From B8-G4 sp033720735 (lineage in GTDB: Bacteria > Bacteroidota > Bacteroidia > Chitinophagales > Saprospiraceae): a DNA stretch of 22,615 nucleotides. The position numbers were made by a program, and so were the translations under genes. Location: positions 1-22,615 of the forward strand of contig JAWWBX010000034.1 of the NCBI GenBank assembly GCA_033720735.1. The letters run 5' to 3'. Of this stretch, positions 17,449-22,615 are shown piece by piece; the stretch's first letter is position 1, and each line of letters starts with the position of its first letter. Under the pieces are notes generated by a model. That model did not search any database. It had not been told where the DNA came from and was given only the letters and a program-made list of their open reading frames with translations.

Positions 17449-17456
17449 TAGCTTTG
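17449..17456 (+). promoter_or_regulatory. Putative -7 box for the exported DinB gene
   Basis: TAGCTTTG matches the Bacteroidota consensus TAnnTTTG exactly and ends 27 bp before the ATG at 17484, which suits a leader of about 20 nt. No convincing TTTG -33 element is found at the usual spacing, so the call rests on one element. Confidence 0.33.
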
Positions 17457-17483
17457 GCTGGCACAACCATAAAATGATCACCG

Positions 17484-18089
17484 ATGAGCAAATGGATCTT
17501 TGGCTTGCTCTGCGCCGTGATGGCGTGGGTGCCGGCAATGTCGCAAACGGACACTGACAACATGAAACTGCCTTACGAGCAAATCCCCGATCATCCGGAC
17601 GTCTATCGCGCCGGCACCATTGCTGCCAGAATGGTCGATGGCCTCGGATTCCGCTACTATTGGGCAACCGAAGGGTTGCGTGATGAGGACCTGTCTTACA
17701 AACCGAGTGCAGAGGGGCGCACGACGATGGAGACGCTTGACCACATTTACGGGTTGACCAGGACCCTCCGCAACGCGGTGGAGCGCAAGGTGAATGACAG
17801 TGCCGATCCACGCCCGCAGCTGGACTTCGCGGCCATGCGCAAGGCCACACTCGAGAATATCCAGGTTGCCGCAGACATTCTTCGCCAGAGCAGCGACGAA
17901 GACTTCGATTCGTTCGAAATCGTGTTCAAGCGCGGTGAGCGTACATCGGAGTTTCCATTCTGGAATATGCTCAACGGACCGCTTGCGGACGCGCTATGGC
18001 ACACCGGGCAGGTCGTACTGCTGCGCAGAGCGTCTGGCAATCCCTTTCCCAGCGGTGTCAGTGTTTTTTCCGGAAGAAAGCGCAACTAA
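17484..18089 (+). CDS. Exported DinB-family protein
   Basis: A 201-residue protein with a signal peptide (about 1-20, ending VPAMSQ) followed by a DinB-like four-helix domain. The conserved positions show as TTMETLDHIYGL, where the His is a likely first metal ligand, and LADALWHTGQVVLLRRASGNP, where the C-terminal helix His is followed by the typical GQ...R pattern. Known DinB-fold enzymes are cytoplasmic thiol transferases or isomerases, so export is unusual, and the substrate is unknown. It is not a close copy of the DinB-like protein at 4590-5042, which lacks a signal peptide and has different motifs. It reads away from the M13 peptidase gene and ends 54 bp before the giant surface protein. 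Confidence 0.8.
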   Translation: MSKWIFGLLCAVMAWVPAMSQTDTDNMKLPYEQIPDHPDVYRAGTIAARMVDGLGFRYYWATEGLRDEDLSYKPSAEGRTTMETLDHIYGLTRTLRNAVERKVNDSADPRPQLDFAAMRKATLENIQVAADILRQSSDEDFDSFEIVFKRGERTSEFPFWNMLNGPLADALWHTGQVVLLRRASGNPFPSGVSVFSGRKRN

Positions 18090-18143
18090 CGCATGACGCC
18101 GGATGCTGCAAGAATGCAGTAACTTCGGAGCGCAACATCCAGA

Positions 18144-21100
18144 ATGCATCCTCACTCCCTGTTCGTTTGGTCAGGTCTGGCCGTTCTGATGTGGTGGTAT
18201 TGGGCCGTCCCTCACCCCACACCGCTGATTGCGTCGTCTTGCGATGTGTCGGTCGACGCAGGCCCCGATACCAGCCTTTGCCCACCGGGTGGTACCTATA
18301 CTCTGAGCGGCACCATCAGCGGCAATGCTGTTGCCTGGATGTGGACGCCAACCTCCGGACTCAGTGACCCAAACAGCCTGAATCCCATCGCAACGGTCAA
18401 CGGAGCTGTCACCTACACGCTCACCGCCTTCGCACACGATACCAGTGCAAGCAACCTGGTGGTGAATGGGGACTTCTCTGCAGGCAACACAGGCTTTCTC
18501 ACCGACTACAACTATGTCGCAGATCAGCCCGGCTCGCAGACGGAGATGTTCCCCGAAGGCACCTACACGGTCATCAACAATCCGAACCTGGTACACACGG
18601 GCTTTTCGGCCTGCGGTGATCATACCGGAGGTGGCAATATGATGGTCATCAATGGCGCAGCAAGCTTTCAGAATATCTGGTGCCAGACCGTGAGCGTGTC
18701 GCCGAACGGGTACTACGATTTCTCGGCGTGGGTTGCTTCGGTCAATCCCAGTTCACCTGCCCAATTGCAGTTCTCGATCAATGGGCAACCCATCGGTGAT
18801 ATCCACAATGCCACCTCCACCTTATGCCTCTGGCAGCCATTCAACGCGGTATGGAGCTCCGGGCAGGCCACCACTGCCCAGATCTGCATTGTCAATCTGA
18901 ATACACAGCCTTCCGGCAACGATTTCGCGCTTGACGACATTTCGTTTATCGCGCTCTGCAGCGCCAGCGATGAGGTCATGATCGACCTGATCCAGGAAGA
19001 GGCGCCCGTACCGGATATTGACGGCCTTGCAAACCTGTGTACGGACGACATCGCCGGATATCAGGCTATGGTCCCTGACACGCCACAGGTGTTGTCGTAC
19101 AACTGGATTGTCGACAACGGGCAGATCCTGAGCGGCCAGGGGACTGATTCGGTCCTGGTGCAGTGGGATGGCAGCGGGGAAGTCTGCGTGGAGGTCGAGA
19201 CCCTTTGCGATGTCAACCAGAATTGTTTCCAGGTTGCCATTGAGGAACTGCCTGACTATCCCGTGATTGACGGCCCGTCCTTTCTCTGTCCCGGCGACAC
19301 TGTATTGTTCCTGAGCATTCCCGCCGACAATGTGGACTCCATGCACTGGATCCTGCCAGAGGGGTTGGTGCTGGTCGAAGGACAGGGCACACCCACGCTG
19401 ACTGTCGCCTGGCAAGGCACGACCGCGCAGGATCTGTGCCTGGAAGTGCTGAATGAGTGCGGTGTAATGACTGCGTGCCTGCCCCTGGAGACGGAAGTGC
19501 CGGAACCCGTTACGCTCGACACGCTCATCTGCGATGGCACCACGTTTTTTGTAAATGGGACCGAGTACGGAGCAGCCAATTTGTACGGGGAGGAGTGGAT
19601 GCTATCACAAAACGGTTGCGACAGCCTGGTCATCGTGGTCGTCAACATTCAAGCAATGGATACGGTCTTTTCCCAGCAATACACATGTACAGCCACCGAT
19701 ACGGGCACTGTCTCACAAATCGTCCCGGGGGCGATCTGTGACACGCTGAAGGTCATCCGCACGGTACTCGCCCATACGGATACCACGCATTTGTTTCTGA
19801 GTTCCTGCAACCCGCAGGATACCGGGATGACGTCGCAATCGTACCTCAATCAACTCGGGTGCGACAGTACCGTCATCACCATCGTGCACTACGCGGCGTC
19901 GGACAGCACCTGGCTCAGCCTGACCACCTGCAACGCCACAGATACCGGAACGTCTGTGACCACCTGGCAAAATACGTTCGGGTGCGATAGCATTGTCGTG
20001 ACTTCCATCGCCCTCCTGCCATCAGACACGACGTGGTTGGCCGCGTCCGTATGTGCAGCCGGGGATACAGGGACGACAATCCAGAGCATGATCAACCAAT
20101 GGGGCTGTGACAGCGTGGTCATCGCCATCGCCACGCTGGCCGGGCCGGACACGACGCTGCTGTCCGTCTCTTCGTGCTTTCCCCAGGACACCGGCGTGAC
20201 CACGATCATACTGACGAATCAGGCTGGATGCGATAGCATGATCATCCGGGAAACGACGTACACGGGCAGTGATACGACGTACCGAGCGACAAGCACCTGC
20301 GTCCCGGCAGATACGGGTGTGACTGTCGAGGTCCTCACCAACCAGGCCGGTTGCGACAGCGTCGTGGTGTTGAACACCGATCTGCTGGCTCCGGAATATT
20401 GCAGTATCGAGGCTGACTTCTCTTTGATACAGCCGGCATGCGCAGACGATCCTGCTCTTCTCCTGCTCACCCCGCTGGCCGGGCAACTCCCGTTCCAATT
20501 GGCATGGGTACATCAACCCAGCGGCACTTCCGGGATGGCGTTGATCGATTCTTTCACGACTGATACCGTTCCACTTTGGCTCAGCGGTGCGTATGCGATC
20601 CACTTCCTGTCCGCGAATGGCCTGGTTCTCATGGACAGTCTCACCGCAGTCTTTCCGCCTGCCCTGGAGGCGATTGCGATGGTCACATCAGACTTTGGAG
20701 GATACGGTGTCTCATGCCATGGCCTGGCAGATGGCAGTGCCATTCTGGAAATCACCAGTGCGGGCACGCCGCCACTTGCGGTACAGTGGTCGCACGGCGA
20801 TTCGGTCCTGCATGCGGTCGGGTTGAGTGCTGGTGCGTACACAGTGCGCATCACTGATGCCCGAGGTTGTGTCGCAACGGACTCGATCACCATCCTGGCG
20901 CCTGAACCACTGCATGTCGACATCGACTATCAGGACGTGTCCTGCTTCGGTGATAATGATGGCGAAATCCGTGTGAGCGGGATTGCGGGTGGTGTCCCAC
21001 CGTACACGGTTGCTGTTGACGGTCTTCTGCTTGACGGACCAATGGCCGGCGACCTTGCTCCCGGGGCCTATGAGGTGGTTGTACGCGATCGGAACGCATG

Positions 21101-21668
21101 CGACACGACCATCCAGGTGGAGATTGCGGAGCCACCTGATTTGTGGATTGACCTGCCCAGCGACACGACGATTTTTGCCGGAACATCGCTCTCCCTGCCG
21201 GTTGATGCATTTGCGATCAGTGCGCAGCCGACAGTGATCTGGACGCCACCGGTGTGCGACGGCTGCCTTGAAGTGGAGGTCACGCCACATGAGACGACGC
21301 TGTATGCCGTTCAGCTTCTGAATCCGTACGGGTGCGACGTGCGCGACAGCATCCTGGTGACGGTGATCCGGGATGTCCGCTATTTCATACCCAATGTCTT
21401 TTCTCCCAACGGGGATGGTGTCAACGATGAGTTCTTCATAGCGGCAGGCCCCGGCATCACCGAAGTGGTGCGTTTGACGGTATTTGACCGCTGGGGCGAG
21501 ATCGTTTTTCAGACTGATCGCACACCTCCCGGTATTCCCGAGCATGGATGGAACGGCACCATTGACGGTCGTGCCCTCCTGCCGGGCGTGTATATCTACA
21601 CTGCCATGCTGCAGACGCGCACGGGAGAAATGCTGCGGGTACACGGAGACCTCACGCTTGTGCGCTAG
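18144..21668 (+). CDS. Large T9SS type B surface protein with 41-residue Cys repeats and SprB-like repeats
   Basis: A 1174-residue predicted cell-surface or secreted protein. After a signal-like N-terminus come these segments: a Cys-containing Ig/PKD-like region (about 32-100); a jelly-roll region resembling carbohydrate-binding modules (about 103-272, starting NLVVNGDFSAGNTGF and ending near DDISFIALC); and two PKD-like domains (about 280-455). A divergent GCDS unit (459-505) leads into six tandem 41-residue units (506-750). Two SprB-like repeats follow, around CHGLADGSA (from 858) and CFGDNDGEI (from 934). The type B sorting domain occupies 1080-1174, starting YFIPNVFSPNGDGVND. This points to T9SS export and attachment to the cell surface. 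SprB is a gliding adhesin of Flavobacterium; an adhesin or glycan-binding role here is inference. The stop codon overlaps the converging monooxygenase gene. Confidence 0.87.
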   Translation: MHPHSLFVWSGLAVLMWWYWAVPHPTPLIASSCDVSVDAGPDTSLCPPGGTYTLSGTISGNAVAWMWTPTSGLSDPNSLNPIATVNGAVTYTLTAFAHDTSASNLVVNGDFSAGNTGFLTDYNYVADQPGSQTEMFPEGTYTVINNPNLVHTGFSACGDHTGGGNMMVINGAASFQNIWCQTVSVSPNGYYDFSAWVASVNPSSPAQLQFSINGQPIGDIHNATSTLCLWQPFNAVWSSGQATTAQICIVNLNTQPSGNDFALDDISFIALCSASDEVMIDLIQEEAPVPDIDGLANLCTDDIAGYQAMVPDTPQVLSYNWIVDNGQILSGQGTDSVLVQWDGSGEVCVEVETLCDVNQNCFQVAIEELPDYPVIDGPSFLCPGDTVLFLSIPADNVDSMHWILPEGLVLVEGQGTPTLTVAWQGTTAQDLCLEVLNECGVMTACLPLETEVPEPVTLDTLICDGTTFFVNGTEYGAANLYGEEWMLSQNGCDSLVIVVVNIQAMDTVFSQQYTCTATDTGTVSQIVPGAICDTLKVIRTVLAHTDTTHLFLSSCNPQDTGMTSQSYLNQLGCDSTVITIVHYAASDSTWLSLTTCNATDTGTSVTTWQNTFGCDSIVVTSIALLPSDTTWLAASVCAAGDTGTTIQSMINQWGCDSVVIAIATLAGPDTTLLSVSSCFPQDTGVTTIILTNQAGCDSMIIRETTYTGSDTTYRATSTCVPADTGVTVEVLTNQAGCDSVVVLNTDLLAPEYCSIEADFSLIQPACADDPALLLLTPLAGQLPFQLAWVHQPSGTSGMALIDSFTTDTVPLWLSGAYAIHFLSANGLVLMDSLTAVFPPALEAIAMVTSDFGGYGVSCHGLADGSAILEITSAGTPPLAVQWSHGDSVLHAVGLSAGAYTVRITDARGCVATDSITILAPEPLHVDIDYQDVSCFGDNDGEIRVSGIAGGVPPYTVAVDGLLLDGPMAGDLAPGAYEVVVRDRNACDTTIQVEIAEPPDLWIDLPSDTTIFAGTSLSLPVDAFAISAQPTVIWTPPVCDGCLEVEVTPHETTLYAVQLLNPYGCDVRDSILVTVIRDVRYFIPNVFSPNGDGVNDEFFIAAGPGITEVVRLTVFDRWGEIVFQTDRTPPGIPEHGWNGTIDGRALLPGVYIYTAMLQTRTGEMLRVHGDLTLVR
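19659..20393 (+). repeat. Six tandem ~123-bp coding repeats (41-residue units)
   Basis: Units start at 19659 (40 residues), 19779, 19902, 20025, 20148 and 20271; the last five are exactly 41 residues each. The shared pattern is D[ST]T, then C at position 10, DTG at 14-16, G at 27, C at 28 and usually DS at 29-30 followed by hydrophobic residues. Unit 1 has CDT instead of GCDS. Each unit has two Cys 18 residues apart (17 in unit 1), fit for one disulfide per unit. The DNA has diverged: the octapeptide TNQAGCDS of units 5 and 6 (20214-20237 and 20337-20360) is encoded with five synonymous differences in eight codons, so the repeats are old and kept at protein level. Confidence 0.88.
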
Positions 21669-22615
21669 CCGGGAACAGGTGGATGATTGCTGCGGATTGC
21701 GGAAACCACGGTTTCAGAATCGTTGTAAATAGTGCCCAGGATTCCTCCAAGCTTGTAGTTGTCAAAACCAACGAAATACAGCCCGGCATGATAGCCAGTG
21801 CCGATCGGGCTCAGCGGATACCCCCTCGGGTCGAGGAATCGATCCATCTGCTCGATCAGGTCGGCCAGACAGGAATGGTAACCGGTGGCCAGGATCACGC
21901 GATCGATCTCCAGCGTTTCACCCGTGATGGTAACAACGCCCTGTTCGGTAAATCTGGCGACTTCATCGATGACTGTGATCCTGCCTTCCTTGATTGCGCG
22001 GATGGTCCCGATGTCGATTACCGGGGTCTTACCCGTTTCGCGCAACTGGACCGCCGGTGGTTTCCGCGATCGCTTCAGGCCATACTTCGAAAGATCGCCG
22101 AAGTACAGGCTTTGTACTTGCGCACCGATCCATTCACCGATCCCAAAGGGCAAGCGGGCCAGGATCCGGCCTGTTTCCTGGACCGGACGTCCATTGAGAT
22201 CACGCGGAACGATATTGACCGGCCCACGCACGGAAATCCAGGTAGGCACGCCGTGCTCTGCGAGGTCGAGGGCAATTTCCGCTCCCGTGTTCCCCATTCC
22301 GATCACCAGTGTCTTCCGGCCGAGAAAAGGTTGCGGGTTGCGATAACCGATCGAATGGGTGACCGTACCCCGAAATGCTTCCTGACCGCGCCAATGCGGA
22401 ATGTTGGGACGCTGGTTGACGCCCGTCGCAATGACCACGCGCTCTGCGATGCGCTGTCCCCGATTCGTGACGAGTTCCCAGCCGCCATCGTCATGGCGAC
22501 GGACGGACGTCACCTCGGTATCAAACTCGGGCTGGATGGAAAAATGGCGCGCATAATCCTCGAAATAGGCGACGAGCTGGTCCCGTGACACATAGGTAGG
22601 ATAGTCGGCAGGAAA
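21665..22615 (-). CDS. Flavin-containing monooxygenase (FMO/YUCCA-like), N-terminus cut by window edge
   Basis: C-terminal 316 residues of a flavin- and NADPH-dependent monooxygenase; the frame stays open to the right edge. The visible part begins FPADYPTYVSRDQL, an internal FMO segment, so the FAD-binding GxGxxG lies outside the window. The FMO signature FxGxxxHxxxY is present as FRGTVTHSIGY, the NADPH-binding Rossmann motif as GMGNTGAE, and the late ATGYHS motif matches the family's ATGY. Members oxygenate N, S or carbonyl groups of small molecules; the FxGxxxHxxxY variant occurs in YUCCA-like and many bacterial enzymes. Substrate is unknown. A GTG at 22591 is in frame but lies within the conserved segment, so it is not the start. 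The gene converges on the giant protein gene with a 4-bp overlap. Confidence 0.9.
   Translation of the reverse strand, partial: FPADYPTYVSRDQLVAYFEDYARHFSIQPEFDTEVTSVRRHDDGGWELVTNRGQRIAERVVIATGVNQRPNIPHWRGQEAFRGTVTHSIGYRNPQPFLGRKTLVIGMGNTGAEIALDLAEHGVPTWISVRGPVNIVPRDLNGRPVQETGRILARLPFGIGEWIGAQVQSLYFGDLSKYGLKRSRKPPAVQLRETGKTPVIDIGTIRAIKEGRITVIDEVARFTEQGVVTITGETLEIDRVILATGYHSCLADLIEQMDRFLDPRGYPLSPIGTGYHAGLYFVGFDNYKLGGILGTIYNDSETVVSAIRSNHPPVPG

Noticed and set aside
19659..20393. Regular ~123-bp periodicity considered as a CRISPR or satellite array
   Set aside because: Units are in frame, diverged in DNA but conserved in protein, and sit inside a clear coding sequence.
20712..21644. Minus-strand open frame of 310 codons
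   Set aside because: Shadow of the SprB-like and sorting-domain part of the giant protein, whose motifs are unambiguous on the plus strand.
21683..22588. Plus-strand open frame of 301 codons
   Set aside because: Shadow of the flavin-containing monooxygenase, which shows FMO motifs on the minus strand.

Overview
The window looks like part of the chromosome of a G+C-rich Bacteroidota, most likely of the Saprospirales/Lewinella type. Two predicted secreted proteins end in type IX secretion (T9SS) sorting domains: type A on a vanadium-haloperoxidase-like protein and type B (gliding-motility-associated) on a 1174-residue surface protein. The second protein also carries SprB-like repeats. Upstream regions contain TAnnTTTG-like -7 boxes rather than clear Shine-Dalgarno and -35/-10 patterns. 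The order-level placement is inference; the T9SS signatures are seen directly in the sequence.

Layout, left to right. Positions 1-251 hold a minus-strand tRNA-Gly(CCC) and, beside it, a 28-bp exact copy of the tRNA 3' end followed by two back-to-back hairpins. A Tat-exported PhoX-like phosphatase (minus) then diverges from a T9SS-exported vanadium-dependent haloperoxidase/PAP2-type enzyme (plus). A small DinB-like protein follows. Next comes a compact three-gene cluster for a tripartite RND efflux pump: membrane fusion protein, inner-membrane permease and TolC-like outer-membrane channel, with 3-bp and 5-bp gaps. A sodium:solute symporter and an outer-membrane DUF5916/CBM9-like protein form a second tight pair. 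After a cluster of three short palindromes, two minus-strand genes encode a PNPOx-like protein with a signal peptide and an M13 (neprilysin/PepO-like) lipoprotein peptidase. On the plus strand follow an exported DinB-family protein and the giant T9SS type B protein. A flavin-containing monooxygenase on the minus strand, cut by the right edge, overlaps the giant gene's stop codon.

Most products are predicted to act in the cell envelope or outside the cell: phosphatase or haloperoxidase, efflux pump, symporter, outer-membrane barrel, lipoprotein peptidase, exported PNPOx and DinB proteins, and a large adhesin-like protein. I see no phage, insertion sequence, CRISPR array or defence system. The least ordinary items are the 41-residue cysteine-paired repeat array in the giant protein, the tRNA 3'-end duplication with hairpins, the divergent PhoX/haloperoxidase pair, and the signal peptides on two families that are usually cytoplasmic. 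None of these amounts to a demonstrated new system.
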